A stretch of DNA of 64,000 nucleotides from an uncultured Flavobacteriaceae bacterium (GTDB lineage Bacteria > Bacteroidota > Bacteroidia > Flavobacteriales > Flavobacteriaceae). A program made the position numbers and the translations under genes. The DNA is taken from the NCBI GenBank assembly GCA_947497245.1, contig CANMFO010000006.1:124001-188000 (forward strand), given 5' to 3'. Shown here piece by piece: positions 27,112-36,442 of the stretch (position 1 is the stretch's first letter; the number at the start of each line of letters is the position of its first letter). Below the pieces are notes generated by a model, which searched no databases, had not been told where the DNA came from, and saw only the letters and a list, made by a program, of their open reading frames with translations.

Positions 27112-28404
27112 TTAGGTCAGGACGGATTTATCAATGGTTGCAAAAGCATTGACCAAATCGGTTTTCAAATCTTCCAGATCTTCCAATCCCACCGATAGGC
27201 GAATAAGGTCTTTGGTCACTCCCGTAGACTCCTGTGCCGCATCATCCAGCTGTTGGTGCGTGGTGCTTGCGGGGTGAATGATCAATGATTTGGTGTCGCC
27301 AATATTCGCCAACAAAGAGAACAATTTGGTCTCATCCGCAACCTTTTTGGCCGACTCAAATCCACCTTTTACGCCGAAGGTCACGATGCTGCTTTGCCCT
27401 TTGGGAAGATAGGCATCCGCCTGCGCCTTATAGTTGCTGGATTCCAGGCCTGGATAGTTGACCCAGGTGACTTCGCTTCTTCCTTCCAACCATTTTGCCA
27501 GTGCCAACGCATTTTCACTGTGCTTTTTCATACGCACTTCCAGGGTTTCCAAACCTTGGATGATCTGAAACGCATTGAACGGGCTCAAGGCCGCCCCGAA
27601 GTCGCGCAATCCCTCTATTCTGGCCTTGATAATAAAGGCAATGGGGCCCACGGCCTCATGGTACACCAGTCCGTGGTATCCCGCCGAGGGCTCGGTGAAT
27701 TCCGGGAAATTTCCGTTGGCCCAGTCAAAGGTTCCAGCATCGATAATTGCTCCCCCCAAGGCGGTGCCGTTACCATTGATATACTTGGTCAAGGAGTGGA
27801 TAACAATATTGGCACCATACGCAATTGGATTCAACAATGCCGGTGTGGCCACTGTGTTGTCAACGATAAAAGGGATCTTGGCACTTTTTGCCTCTGACGA
27901 GATCGCCTTCAGGTCCAATACGTCCAACTTGGGATTGCCCAGGGATTCCACGAAGATCGCCCGTGTATTTTCTTGTATTGCCTTTCCAAAGTTGGTGGGG
28001 TCGGACGGATCGACAAAGGTTGTGGTAATGCCCAGTCTGGGAAGGGTGACACTCAACAAGTTGTAAGTCCCTCCGTAAAGGCTGTTCGAAGCGACGATAT
28101 GATCACCGCTCTTGAGCAGCACCATTAGGGTGGTGGCGATGGCGGCCGTTCCGGAAGCGGTCACCAAGCCGGCTACCCCTCCTTCCAGTGCAGCGAGGCG
28201 CTGCTCCAGGATATCATTGGTGGGATTGTTGATCCGCGTGTATATATTGCCAAATTCGGCAAGCCCAAAAAGGTTGGCCGCATGGTCCGAATTGTTGAAT
28301 ACATAGGCCGTGCTCTGATAAATGGGAACCGCCCGGGTTCCTCCGTTTACCGTGGTATCGTGTCCGGCATGCAGTGCATTGGTCGAAAATTTTTGATCAC
28401 TCAT
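27112..28404 (-). CDS. metY: O-acetylhomoserine sulfhydrylase (aminocarboxypropyltransferase) MetY
   Basis: A 430-residue PLP enzyme that joins O-acetylhomoserine and sulfide to give homocysteine. The PLP lysine is in NIVIHSLTKYINGNGTALGG; the MetY-type N-terminus (TNALHAGHDTTVNGGTRAVP) and the long central insert separate it from the shorter MetZ/CGS group. It is the first gene after the second SAM-I riboswitch, which places direct sulfhydrylation under SAM control, next to the homoserine-activating fusion enzyme. Confidence 0.94.
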   Translation of the reverse strand: MSDQKFSTNALHAGHDTTVNGGTRAVPIYQSTAYVFNNSDHAANLFGLAEFGNIYTRINNPTNDILEQRLAALEGGVAGLVTASGTAAIATTLMVLLKSGDHIVASNSLYGGTYNLLSVTLPRLGITTTFVDPSDPTNFGKAIQENTRAIFVESLGNPKLDVLDLKAISSEAKSAKIPFIVDNTVATPALLNPIAYGANIVIHSLTKYINGNGTALGGAIIDAGTFDWANGNFPEFTEPSAGYHGLVYHEAVGPIAFIIKARIEGLRDFGAALSPFNAFQIIQGLETLEVRMKKHSENALALAKWLEGRSEVTWVNYPGLESSNYKAQADAYLPKGQSSIVTFGVKGGFESAKKVADETKLFSLLANIGDTKSLIIHPASTTHQQLDDAAQESTGVTKDLIRLSVGLEDLEDLKTDLVNAFATIDKSVLT

Positions 28405-28438
28405 GATTTCAGGTTTTTTTAATGGTTAAAAATCGATT

Positions 28439-28480
28439 AAAAAAATCCAAACCCCATACTGTCGCCATTGCGACAGGGTA
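28439..28480 (-). promoter_or_regulatory. Terminator-like expression platform of the metY riboswitch
   Basis: On the minus strand CTGTCGC (28476-28470) and GCGACAG (28465-28459) pair around a 4-nt loop; seven Ts follow about 13 nt later (28445-28439). The gap is longer than in a textbook terminator, so control by termination is likely but not proven. Confidence 0.45.
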
Positions 28481-28527
28481 AAATCAAAAAGTTATAAGAA
28501 AGAAAATTACGGAAGTAATTCGTTCGT

Positions 28528-28678
28528 GTTATCTATTCCTGACCGAGCCTCGATAAGGTGCTGAAACAAATTCAGCATCAAGATAGAATTTAGCACCTTC
28601 TTCGTTTCCGGAGCCATCGGGAGAACAAAGGGTTGCTAAGGCTTCAAAGGGTCTATTCCCTCCACCTTTCTTGATAAC
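28528..28678 (-). promoter_or_regulatory. SAM-I (S-box) riboswitch upstream of metY
   Basis: On the minus strand it starts GTTATCAAGAAAGGTGGAGG, then AGACCCTTTGAAGCC, TTAGCAACCC and AAGGTGCTAAATTC, the SAM-I core. P1 is GTTATC (28678-28673) with GATAAC (28533-28528). A long 3' arm stem (TGCTGAA/TTCAGCA) forms P4. It heads the metY - MetX-AK-HSD - metZ genes. Confidence 0.95.
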
Positions 28679-28708
28679 TATTCAATACGTGTTTGAACTT
28701 TTGAAGTA

Positions 28709-28716
28709 CAAATATA
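28709..28716 (-). promoter_or_regulatory. -7 promoter box of the metY riboswitch transcript
   Basis: TATATTTG on the minus strand matches TANNTTTG exactly, about 30 nt before the aptamer. No clear TTG -33 box is seen at the expected distance. Confidence 0.5.
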
Positions 28717-28754
28717 TGCCCGGGAACTTTAAAATCCCTAATTTTTTAGGAAAA

Positions 28755-30011
28755 TTATAGTTTAAAGGCCTTTTTTACCTGCTCTACCATATCCAATTTC
28801 TCCCAAGTAAACAGTTCCACGGTTTTTTCGACCCTCCCATTATACGGGGATTCAAAGACCTTGGTCACGGTTTTGGGTTCCTTCCCCATATGGCCATAGG
28901 CAGCGGATTCCAAATAGATGGGGTTCCTCAATTTCAACCTTTCCTCAATGGCAAATGGCCTCATATCGAACAACTGTTCAACGATTCTTGCAATTTCACC
29001 ATCGGAAAGGTCTACGTTCGCCGTACCGTAGGTGTCCACAAATATGGAGGTCGGTTTTACCACTCCGATCGCATAGCTCACCTGCACCAATATTTCATCG
29101 GAAACTCCGGCAGCCACCAAATTCTTGGCGATATGCCTGGAGGCGTATGCCGCACTTCTATCTACCTTGCTCGGATCCTTTCCACTAAAGGCCCCTCCTC
29201 CATGGGCTCCTTTTCCACCATAGGTATCCACGATGATCTTTCTTCCGGTCAATCCGGTATCGCCGTGGGGACCTCCTATTACAAATTTTCCCGTCGGGTT
29301 GATATGGTAGGTTATCTGGTCGTCGAAAAGTTTTTGGATCCCCTCGGGCAACTGTGCCTTTACCCTTGGAATTAAAATGGAAACGATGTCGCTTTTTATT
29401 TTTGCCAACATGGTATCGTCATTGGCATCGAAAGCATCGTGTTGCGTCGAGACCACTATGGTGTCAATCCGTTTTGGCACATTATCATCGGAGTATTCAA
29501 TGGTAACCTGCGATTTCGCATCGGGCCGCAAATACGGGATTTCGCCATTTTCCCTTCTCAGGTCGGCCAGTACTTGAAGGATCTTGTGCGAAATGTCCAA
29601 AGCTAGTGGCATGTAGTTATCGGTCTCCTTGGTCGCGTAACCGAACATCATTCCCTGGTCTCCCGCTCCCTGATCCTGTTTGGAACCACGATCGACCCCT
29701 TGATTGATATCTTGCGATTGCTCATGGATCAAGGAAATGACCCCGCACGAATCGCCACTGAACTGGTACTCCCCTTTTGTATATCCTATTTGGTTGATCA
29801 CCTTCCTGGCGATGTTCTGCACGTCCAGATACGTACCACTCTTCACCTCACCGGCCAGGACCACCTGTCCCGTGGTGACCAAGGTTTCACATGCGACCTT
29901 ACTTTCTGGATCAAATGCCAAAAAATGATCCAAAAGCGCATCACTGATTTGATCGGCTACCTTGTCGGGATGTCCTTCACTAACAGATTCTGAGGTAAAC
30001 AAATACGACAT
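28755..30011 (-). CDS. metK: S-adenosylmethionine synthetase MetK
   Basis: A 418-residue methionine adenosyltransferase making SAM from methionine and ATP. Recognised by [20 protein letters not shown] at the N-terminus (ATP/Mg site), [11 protein letters not shown] and the phosphate-binding [16 protein letters not shown]; all catalytic segments are intact. It is the end point of the pathway encoded downstream, yet it has no SAM-I leader of its own in the 520 bp upstream. It is separated from the metY transcript by the riboswitch promoter region. Confidence 0.97.
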   Translation of the reverse strand: MSYLFTSESVSEGHPDKVADQISDALLDHFLAFDPESKVACETLVTTGQVVLAGEVKSGTYLDVQNIARKVINQIGYTKGEYQFSGDSCGVISLIHEQSQDINQGVDRGSKQDQGAGDQGMMFGYATKETDNYMPLALDISHKILQVLADLRRENGEIPYLRPDAKSQVTIEYSDDNVPKRIDTIVVSTQHDAFDANDDTMLAKIKSDIVSILIPRVKAQLPEGIQKLFDDQITYHINPTGKFVIGGPHGDTGLTGRKIIVDTYGGKGAHGGGAFSGKDPSKVDRSAAYASRHIAKNLVAAGVSDEILVQVSYAIGVVKPTSIFVDTYGTANVDLSDGEIARIVEQLFDMRPFAIEERLKLRNPIYLESAAYGHMGKEPKTVTKVFESPYNGRVEKTVELFTWEKLDMVEQVKKAFKL

Positions 30012-30531
30012 AATTTTCTTGTTTTTAATGAAAGGGGATCTGAAAATAAGGCCTTAAGAAGTATGATATGGGTAATTTTCAATATCAACTGCTTTAGCAT
30101 TTTTGCAATGCTGAACCGGTTCCAGCACATGAGGTTGCAATCAGTCAAATCCTTCCTCTTATGTTACGGCGGCAAAAATAAGAAAATTGTTTTGTCCCGG
30201 AAGTCATTCGGCCAAGATTTGTTCAAAAAACCCAAAACACGACCGATAAAAGTTGGACTGCGCCCATGCGCCGCACCCCGTCCAGAACAAAAAATGAGCT
30301 GGGGCAAGTTTATCCAGGCTTAAATTTCAGGGACCAAGCCACAAACCGATTTTGCCGATTTTTGTTTCCCTTTCGTTTCTTTCCACCAAACCAAGTACGG
30401 CCGGCTCGGGAATTCCGCACTCGCAAAAATTCCCACTGTATTTGACCGTATATTTTTTCCCAAACTCGATATACTTCGTATATTGTATGCCATCGCTTTT
30501 ACCAAAACCAACCTCTAAAAATCGAGCAAAT
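30012..30531. other. 520-bp divergent spacer between metK and the deoxynucleoside kinase gene
   Basis: No convincing gene or known RNA is seen here; the short frames look random. A -7-like TATTTTTG on the minus strand (30180-30173) could start metK with a leader of about 155 nt, but no -33 TTG is at the right distance. AGCATT/AATGCT (30096-30112) can form a small hairpin in that leader. ATATAC-TTC-GTATAT (30469-30483) is a perfect inverted repeat about 50 bp before the kinase start and could be an operator or part of its promoter. Confidence 0.4.
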
Positions 30532-31146
30532 ATGCATATTGCAGTTGCAGGAAATATTGGCGCCGGAAAGACCACATTGACCAAATTGCTTGCTAAGCAC
30601 TACAAATGGGAGGCCCATTTTGAAGATGTAGTGGACAATCCGTATCTCGATGATTTTTACACACAGATGGAACGTTGGAGCTTTAATCTTCAAATCTACT
30701 TTCTGAACCATCGGTACAGGCAAATCCTGAAGATCAGGGAAAGCGGGAAGAACATTATCCAGGACCGGACCATTTATGAGGACGCCTTTATCTTTGCCCC
30801 CAATCTGCATGCCATGGGGTTGATGACCAATAGGGACTTCACCAATTACAAAAGTCTCTTTGAACTGATGGAAAGCTTGGTCCAACCACCCGATCTATTG
30901 ATTTATTTAAGGAGTTCCATTCCCAATTTGGTGAAACAGATCCACAAACGTGGCCGGGAATATGAAAACACTATTTCGATTGATTACTTGAGCCGCTTGA
31001 ATGAGCGCTACGAGGCCTGGGTACACACTTACGAAAAGGGAAATCTCCTGATCATTGACGTGGACCACCTCAATTTTGTGGACAAACCTGAAGATCTGGG
31101 CATCGTCATCAACAAAATTGATGCGGAAATCAACGGATTGTTCTAA
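30532..31146 (+). CDS. Deoxynucleoside kinase (dNK/dGK-dCK family)
   Basis: The ATG at 30532 (MHIAVAGNIGAGKTTLTKLL) gives 204 residues with the P-loop at the very N-terminus, as in the family; the longer frame upstream is not coding. The DRS-like motif is QDRTIYEDAFIF and the lid region is RGREYENTISIDYL. It phosphorylates deoxynucleosides for salvage; substrate choice (dA/dG/dC) is not clear. It is preceded by a poly-purine stretch rather than a clear Shine-Dalgarno, normal for this phylum. Confidence 0.88.
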   Translation: MHIAVAGNIGAGKTTLTKLLAKHYKWEAHFEDVVDNPYLDDFYTQMERWSFNLQIYFLNHRYRQILKIRESGKNIIQDRTIYEDAFIFAPNLHAMGLMTNRDFTNYKSLFELMESLVQPPDLLIYLRSSIPNLVKQIHKRGREYENTISIDYLSRLNERYEAWVHTYEKGNLLIIDVDHLNFVDKPEDLGIVINKIDAEINGLF

Positions 31147-31225
31147 AATCCGCCCATGTCCCCCGAAGAGCGACATGGCCCGTCTCCTCGGAAGAACTTT
31201 CTTAAATACCGGGTGTTCCCGAGGT

Positions 31226-32227
31226 TCAGACCAGGCCCAGGGCCTTGGCATGTTCGGCCAACTGTTCGCTGTCTTCTACAAAGCACACCGGGGTCTTCAT
31301 GGCAGTGTCGAACAGGCTTCTGATCCGTTCCATTCTTTTTCCATGCCCTACATCGCGCAGATAAATGGCCAAAACCCGGCCCGGATATTGTTGATCGATC
31401 TCTTTGTATATATCGGCATCGTGCTCGCCGCTGTCCCCGATCAGCACAAAACGGAGTCTGGGATAGGTTTTTAGTATATTTTCAATCTCATGGGCCTTGT
31501 GCGGCTTTTTTGTTTTACCGCTGCCCAAGATAGCCCCCATACTGCGAAGCAAAACGGGGCCTTTCGGAAAGTGGTTCCTCTGCAGGAAAAACTCCAGGTA
31601 GCGGTATAGGTTCCAGGGACTGTTGCTCACGTAAAAAATGGGATTGGCCATTTTTCCGTCCTTTCCGCGGTGCAATTGATGATAAAGCTCCGCTGCCCCC
31701 TTTAAGGGGATACGTGCCGAGGTGCTTTTGAAAAAGGTATTGAAAAGGGCTTTCCATTTTAAAAATGAGGCCACCCCTGTATGCAAAATGGTATCATCGA
31801 TATCACTGATGACCCCAAAGGTGGAATTGGCGGTGGGAATCAGCATTTGGCCTGAGAAGCGATTGTCCGACTTTATTTCCCTTGTCAAAAAGGCACTGGA
31901 ATAGGACAGTTCATAACGAAGCCAGCCTTCTTCATCGGCAAGGTCTCCTAGATTATCGAGTGGTCTATCAACAAGATAGTACCCATCTTTGTCGGTGGTA
32001 CTTAAGAGGGTCCTGCCATCGGCCAGCTTAAATTCGATGGGCGTATTACGAAGTTCATCCGTCTCAAATCTTTTATAGGTGTTTTTGACCAGGTGAAACC
32101 ATCCTTTTTGGGCGAGATCGATTTCCTCGTCTTCCAAGGTCCTTCCCCGAACGTAAAAATGGCCTTCGGTACCGTAGGTCGGAAAAGTGATGATCTGCAA
32201 CTTGTCTTTCTTGCCGAACAATCCCAT
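31226..32227 (-). CDS. App1-family (DUF2183) phosphatidate-phosphatase-like protein
   Basis: The start MGLFGKKDKLQIITF at 32227 gives 333 residues; sequence before it is not family-like. The HAD-type catalytic motif DxDxT is seen as VISDIDDTILHTG, followed by FYVSNSPWNLY and the KGPVLLRSMG and LIGDSGEHDADIY segments typical of App1 catalytic domains. Yeast App1 is a phosphatidate phosphatase; bacterial relatives are uncharacterised. Probably cytoplasmic. It converges with the kinase gene. Confidence 0.85.
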   Translation of the reverse strand: MGLFGKKDKLQIITFPTYGTEGHFYVRGRTLEDEEIDLAQKGWFHLVKNTYKRFETDELRNTPIEFKLADGRTLLSTTDKDGYYLVDRPLDNLGDLADEEGWLRYELSYSSAFLTREIKSDNRFSGQMLIPTANSTFGVISDIDDTILHTGVASFLKWKALFNTFFKSTSARIPLKGAAELYHQLHRGKDGKMANPIFYVSNSPWNLYRYLEFFLQRNHFPKGPVLLRSMGAILGSGKTKKPHKAHEIENILKTYPRLRFVLIGDSGEHDADIYKEIDQQYPGRVLAIYLRDVGHGKRMERIRSLFDTAMKTPVCFVEDSEQLAEHAKALGLV

Positions 32228-32481
32228 AATACCAAAGATAACGAAATACGAAGTTCCCATGGAAGGGCAAAAAACATGGAGGTCCGTATGTGCCGGGTGC
32301 GTTCCCTCACCCAAACGGCCCGTTCACTCATTGCCACTTTAATCCCATGCCGAAATCCAATAGTTTTAAGAAAACAGCAACGACCGGCCTAAAACGGGCT
32401 ATCGATTCTAGAGCGATAGCGGACTTTTCGCAACAATGTTAAACCCGGCCTGTTCCCAACAGGCCCAAAACTTAAAGAAAA

Positions 32482-33183
32482 ATGGAACTTAAAAAGAATC
32501 CCAAAGCAGATTTGAACAGGAACAGGGGCCTCTATTTTATTTCAGGGCTGGTCCTGGTAATGGCACTGATCTACACCGCCCTGGAATGGAAGACCTATGA
32601 CCAGGTGAACAAATACGACAAAACGTTGAACGTGGAGCCTCCATTGGACGAGGAAGTTCCCCTGATCGTCCTAAAGACGCCGCCCCCTCCACCACCTCCC
32701 GTTACTCCGGAGATCATTGAAATAGCTCCGGACGAAGAAAAAATCATTGAAACGGTAATCGAATCCACCGAACCCGATCGGGAGGAGCCCATTATCGACA
32801 TAGATGAAATAATCAACGTTGAAATCGATGAAGATGTGCCGGTGTCGTTCATAGTGGTGGAGGACGTTCCCGTTTTTCCCGGTTGCAAAAACGCATCGGA
32901 CAAGCGGGCCTGCTTTGAGGCCATGATGCAAAAGCATGTCAAAAGAAATTTTCGCTACCCGGAAATTGCACGGGAAATGGGTGAACAAGGAAGGGTCAGC
33001 GTGATGTTTGTTATTCAAAAAGATGGAAGTATCGGAGATATTAAAATGCGCGGCCCTGCCAAAAGTTTGGAACAAGAAGCCGGAAGAATCATCGGGAAAC
33101 TTCCCAAAATGACCCCGGGGAAACAAAGAGGCAGGCCTGTAAAGGTCCCGTTCAGTCTCCCCATACATTTTGTATTGCAATAG
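32482..33183 (+). CDS. tonB: TonB-family energy transducer
   Basis: A 233-residue inner-membrane-anchored TonB-like protein. It has one N-terminal membrane helix (residues about 17-35), a proline stretch (TPPPPPPPVTPE) and an acidic, IIE/IDE-rich periplasmic linker. The C-terminal TonB domain runs from about residue 130 (VPVFPGCKNASDKRAC) and includes YPEIAREMGEQGRVSVMFVI and PVKVPFSLPIHF. It transmits proton-motive force to outer-membrane TonB-dependent receptors. No exbB/exbD or receptor gene is adjacent. The two cysteines in the PGC...RAC segment are common in Bacteroidota TonB domains. Confidence 0.9.
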   Translation: MELKKNPKADLNRNRGLYFISGLVLVMALIYTALEWKTYDQVNKYDKTLNVEPPLDEEVPLIVLKTPPPPPPPVTPEIIEIAPDEEKIIETVIESTEPDREEPIIDIDEIINVEIDEDVPVSFIVVEDVPVFPGCKNASDKRACFEAMMQKHVKRNFRYPEIAREMGEQGRVSVMFVIQKDGSIGDIKMRGPAKSLEQEAGRIIGKLPKMTPGKQRGRPVKVPFSLPIHFVLQ

Positions 33184-33211
33184 GGGCTCCCTTTGTGCCG
33201 CAATGCCATAA

Positions 33212-33247
33212 AAAAAGGATGTAGCGTTCGACCGCTACATCCTTTTT
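33212..33247. terminator. Bidirectional terminator between tonB and hppA
   Basis: AAAAAGGATGTAGCG and CGCTACATCCTTTTT form a perfect 15-bp hairpin with a 6-nt loop and A/T tails on both sides, ideally placed for the converging tonB and hppA genes. Confidence 0.92.
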
Positions 33248-33267
33248 GATGTTACTAGCTCTTTAGC

Positions 33268-35661
33268 CTATTTTCGGACGTCCACTTTTTCAATGGTCAC
33301 TTTTTTTTTCGCACCATCGGTATGGGTCGTTACCGTGGCACCTTCAAAAGCTTCCAATTGCGCCTTTACTTCGGCCTCGGTTCCCCTGAAGGTTTTTTCC
33401 TCCGTTACCTTTTCCCCGTTTATAACAGTGGTATAGGCCACCACAGCTTCTGCCAGATCCCCATTCTCCACCGTCATCTCGATCGTGGTCTCCTTTGCAT
33501 CCGTATTATCGGCCATGCCTTCCACATTCAAAGCAATACTTGGCGCGATGACCAAGGCCACGACGGACATCAATTTCAAAAGAATGTTCAAAGAAGGGCC
33601 CGAGGTATCCTTGAACGGATCTCCAACGGTATCGCCAACAACGGCGGCCTTATGTGCATCCGAGCCTTTTCGGCCATCCGATTCGATCATTTTTTTGGCA
33701 TTGTCCCATGCCCCACCGGCATTCGATTGGAAAATGGCCATCAACACCCCACAAGTGGTCACCCCGGCCAAAAGACCGCCCAACATTTCAGCACCGCCGA
33801 TAAACCCGACCGCTACGGGCACTGCTATTGCAAGAAGTCCGGGCAATACCATTTCCTTGATGGACGCTGCGGTTGAAATTGCCACACACTTGTCGTACTC
33901 CGCGAGTCCGTCTGCTGCGTCAAAAATCGCCCTGTCGGCATCCGATGCTTTCGACATATCGGAATCGTACTTTCGCATGACTTCCAATGCGGCCTTTAGC
34001 TGTGGAATATCCCTAAACTGGCGACGGACCTCCTCGATCATGGCCATCGCGGCACGACCCACAGCGTTCATGGAAAGCGCCGAAAATACAAAGGGAAGCA
34101 TTCCGCCCACCAACAACCCGGCCATAATAGTGGGTCTGGATACGTCAATCGCCGTAACGTTCGCAATTTTCATAAAGGCAGCAAACAGGGCCAGGGCGGT
34201 AAGCGCGGCCGAGGCAATGGCAAAGCCTTTGCCGATCGCGGCCGTGGTATTTCCTACCGCATCCAATTTATCGGTACGCTCTCGAACTTCCGGAGGTAGT
34301 TCTGCCATTTCGGCAATTCCGCCCGCGTTATCGGAAATGGGTCCGTAAGCATCGACCGCCAATTGGATTCCCGTATTGGCCAACATCCCTACCGCAGCGA
34401 TCGCGATTCCGTACAAGCCCGCAAAATGGTGCGACACTAAAATGGCCGTTGCGATCAAGATGATCGGAATCATGGTCGACATCATTCCCACCCCGAGTCC
34501 GGCAATGATGTTTGTCGCAGCACCCGTCTCCGATTGCCGTACAATAGAACTCACTGGCTTGGTTCCGGTACCTGTATAATATTCTGTTACTTTTCCTACG
34601 GCAAGTCCGGCAACAAGACCGGCAATGGTGGCCCAAAATACCCCCAAGGAAGTATAGGTCGTTCCGGCCTCCACCCATGATCCGGGAAGCATTTGTTGTA
34701 TGATAAAATAAGAAGCGATCAGCATCAGCAGAGCGGAACCGAATTCCCCAATGTTCAGGGCGGTCTGTGGATTTCCACCGTCCTTCACCTTAACAAAGAA
34801 GGTTCCTATGATCGACATGACGATCCCAACGGCGGCAAGCACCAAGGGAAGGTATACGGCACCTAGGCCATCAAACGCGCCTTGAAATTCTGGAAGGCCC
34901 GCGTAAACGGCGCCCAAAACCATTGTACCTATGATAGAACCGACGTACGATTCAAAAAGGTCGGCGCCCATTCCTGCAACATCCCCTACATTATCTCCCA
35001 CGTTATCCGCTATGGTGGCCGGGTTCAAGGGGTGGTCTTCCGGAATACCCGCTTCCACCTTTCCGACCAAATCAGCACCAACATCGGCCGCTTTGGTATA
35101 AATGCCTCCGCCCACACGGGCAAATAGTGCAATGGAGGAAGCTCCCAATGAAAATCCTGAAAGTACGTTCAATACCTCGCCAAGTTCCCAACCTTGTTCG
35201 CTGTACAGCATAAACAGGCCGCTCAATCCCAAAACACCAAGGCCTACCACGCCAAGACCCATGACAGCACCCCCTGCGAAGGCCACTTCCAAAGCTTTTC
35301 CCAAAGACTTCCTTGCCGCATTGGTCGTTCGTACATTGGCTTTGGTCGCTACCCGCATTCCAATAAATCCTGCCAAGGCGGAACAAATGGCCCCTACGAT
35401 AAAGGAAACCGCCACCATACCATTGGAGCCCACCTCGTTACTTCCCTTAAAGAAGAGCAGTACGGCAACGGCCACTACGAACACAGAAAGAATCTTGTAT
35501 TCCGCCTTTAGGAAAGACATGGCCCCATCAGCTATGTTCTTGGCAATTCTGGCCATTTTGGCATCGCCGACTTCCTGCTTGGAGACCCATACGTTTTTGA
35601 TAAATACGAACAGCAGGGCCAAGATCCCAAATGCTGGTAATAATTGAACAATTAATTCCAT
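33268..35661 (-). CDS. hppA: Membrane-bound cation-translocating pyrophosphatase HppA with C-terminal extension
   Basis: A 797-residue polytopic pyrophosphatase that couples PPi hydrolysis to H+ and/or Na+ export. The active-site motif is [12 protein letters not shown], with DNVGDNVGD and [11 protein letters not shown] as further metal/PPi ligands. [10 protein letters not shown] carries alanine where K+-independent enzymes have lysine, so it should be K+-dependent. From about residue 720 an 80-residue charged tail follows the last membrane helix; it is not part of the core family fold and begins [10 protein letters not shown]. The soluble pyrophosphatase gene lies just upstream on the same strand. 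Confidence 0.95.
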   Translation of the reverse strand: MELIVQLLPAFGILALLFVFIKNVWVSKQEVGDAKMARIAKNIADGAMSFLKAEYKILSVFVVAVAVLLFFKGSNEVGSNGMVAVSFIVGAICSALAGFIGMRVATKANVRTTNAARKSLGKALEVAFAGGAVMGLGVVGLGVLGLSGLFMLYSEQGWELGEVLNVLSGFSLGASSIALFARVGGGIYTKAADVGADLVGKVEAGIPEDHPLNPATIADNVGDNVGDVAGMGADLFESYVGSIIGTMVLGAVYAGLPEFQGAFDGLGAVYLPLVLAAVGIVMSIIGTFFVKVKDGGNPQTALNIGEFGSALLMLIASYFIIQQMLPGSWVEAGTTYTSLGVFWATIAGLVAGLAVGKVTEYYTGTGTKPVSSIVRQSETGAATNIIAGLGVGMMSTMIPIILIATAILVSHHFAGLYGIAIAAVGMLANTGIQLAVDAYGPISDNAGGIAEMAELPPEVRERTDKLDAVGNTTAAIGKGFAIASAALTALALFAAFMKIANVTAIDVSRPTIMAGLLVGGMLPFVFSALSMNAVGRAAMAMIEEVRRQFRDIPQLKAALEVMRKYDSDMSKASDADRAIFDAADGLAEYDKCVAISTAASIKEMVLPGLLAIAVPVAVGFIGGAEMLGGLLAGVTTCGVLMAIFQSNAGGAWDNAKKMIESDGRKGSDAHKAAVVGDTVGDPFKDTSGPSLNILLKLMSVVALVIAPSIALNVEGMADNTDAKETTIEMTVENGDLAEAVVAYTTVINGEKVTEEKTFRGTEAEVKAQLEAFEGATVTTHTDGAKKKVTIEKVDVRK

Positions 35662-35722
35662 TTTTGTCGAGTTGTTTTAGGTTTTTTTTAACGGCTGCTA
35701 AAGTAAGAAAATTGCACAGAAT

Positions 35723-35753
35723 AAAAAAAGCCACTTTTGAGGATAAAAGTGGC
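35723..35753 (-). terminator. Terminator after the soluble pyrophosphatase gene
   Basis: GCCACTTTT and AAAAGTGGC pair around a 6-nt loop; on the minus strand seven Ts follow. It lies 20 bp after the ppa stop and separates ppa from hppA, so these are distinct transcripts. Confidence 0.9.
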
Positions 35754-35772
35754 CCTCCTTGGTCGCCATTTC

Positions 35773-36300
35773 CTATATGGTAAAAGTCCGCTTTTTTTTG
35801 TGCTCACTTTCCTCGTAACGCTTTACGCACTGGAGGTAAATTTTTCTGGCTTCCGCAGCATCGCCCCACCCACCGGTATCCACTTTTTTCTCCTCCAGGT
35901 CCTTGTACACCTGAAAAAAATGTTCGATCTCCTTTCGTCTATGCGGATTTAGGTCGCTGATGTCGTTCTTTTGGTTCCAAATGGGGTCGGATACGGGGAC
36001 ACAGATTATTTTTTCATCCGGACCTTTTTCATCGGTCATGTGAAAAACCCCTATGGGCTTTACCTCCATCACCACCATGGGGTATGTGGGCTCCGTACCC
36101 ATGACCAGAACATCCAATGGATCTTGATCCAAGGCCAGGGTCTCCGGCACAAAACCATAATCGCCCGGATACATCATCGATGAAAAAAGGGTTCGGTCGA
36201 ACCGGATCTTGTGCAAGGTGAAATCATACTCATATTTGTTCCTGCTCCCCTTTGGAATTTCGATCAATACGTCAAAAAAAATACTGCTGTCTTTGCTCAT
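35773..36300 (-). CDS. ppa: Soluble inorganic pyrophosphatase (family I)
   Basis: A 175-residue family I pyrophosphatase. The signature is YPGDYGFVPETLALDQDPLDVLVMG, given here in two parts: MYPGDYGFVPET and DQDPLDVLV with its metal-binding aspartates. The N-terminal substrate contacts (EIPKGSRNKYEYD) are present. It hydrolyses PPi in the cytoplasm. The C-terminus is lysine-rich (SEHKKKRTF). The neighbouring hppA recovers energy from the same substrate, so cells have both a wasteful and a conserving route. Confidence 0.95.
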   Translation of the reverse strand: MSKDSSIFFDVLIEIPKGSRNKYEYDFTLHKIRFDRTLFSSMMYPGDYGFVPETLALDQDPLDVLVMGTEPTYPMVVMEVKPIGVFHMTDEKGPDEKIICVPVSDPIWNQKNDISDLNPHRRKEIEHFFQVYKDLEEKKVDTGGWGDAAEARKIYLQCVKRYEESEHKKKRTFTI

Positions 36301-36442
36301 TATCCTATCATTTAATACGCTTATCTTGGTTTAATTGAATCCCTATTGCCCTTCAAGACCAGCTTTTGGGGAATGTCGGTCGGGCCATCCTGCGAAAAAA
36401 ACGGGAACCGCCGTCCTTTCCAGCAATAAAGAATAGATCCCC

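Noticed and set aside
30063-30323. Possible small gene in the metK-dNK spacer
   Set aside because: Composition and lack of motif or start context suggest random open frame.
33485-34348. A 287-codon plus-strand frame opposite hppA
   Set aside because: Ser/Thr/Ala-rich low-complexity product typical of an antisense shadow.
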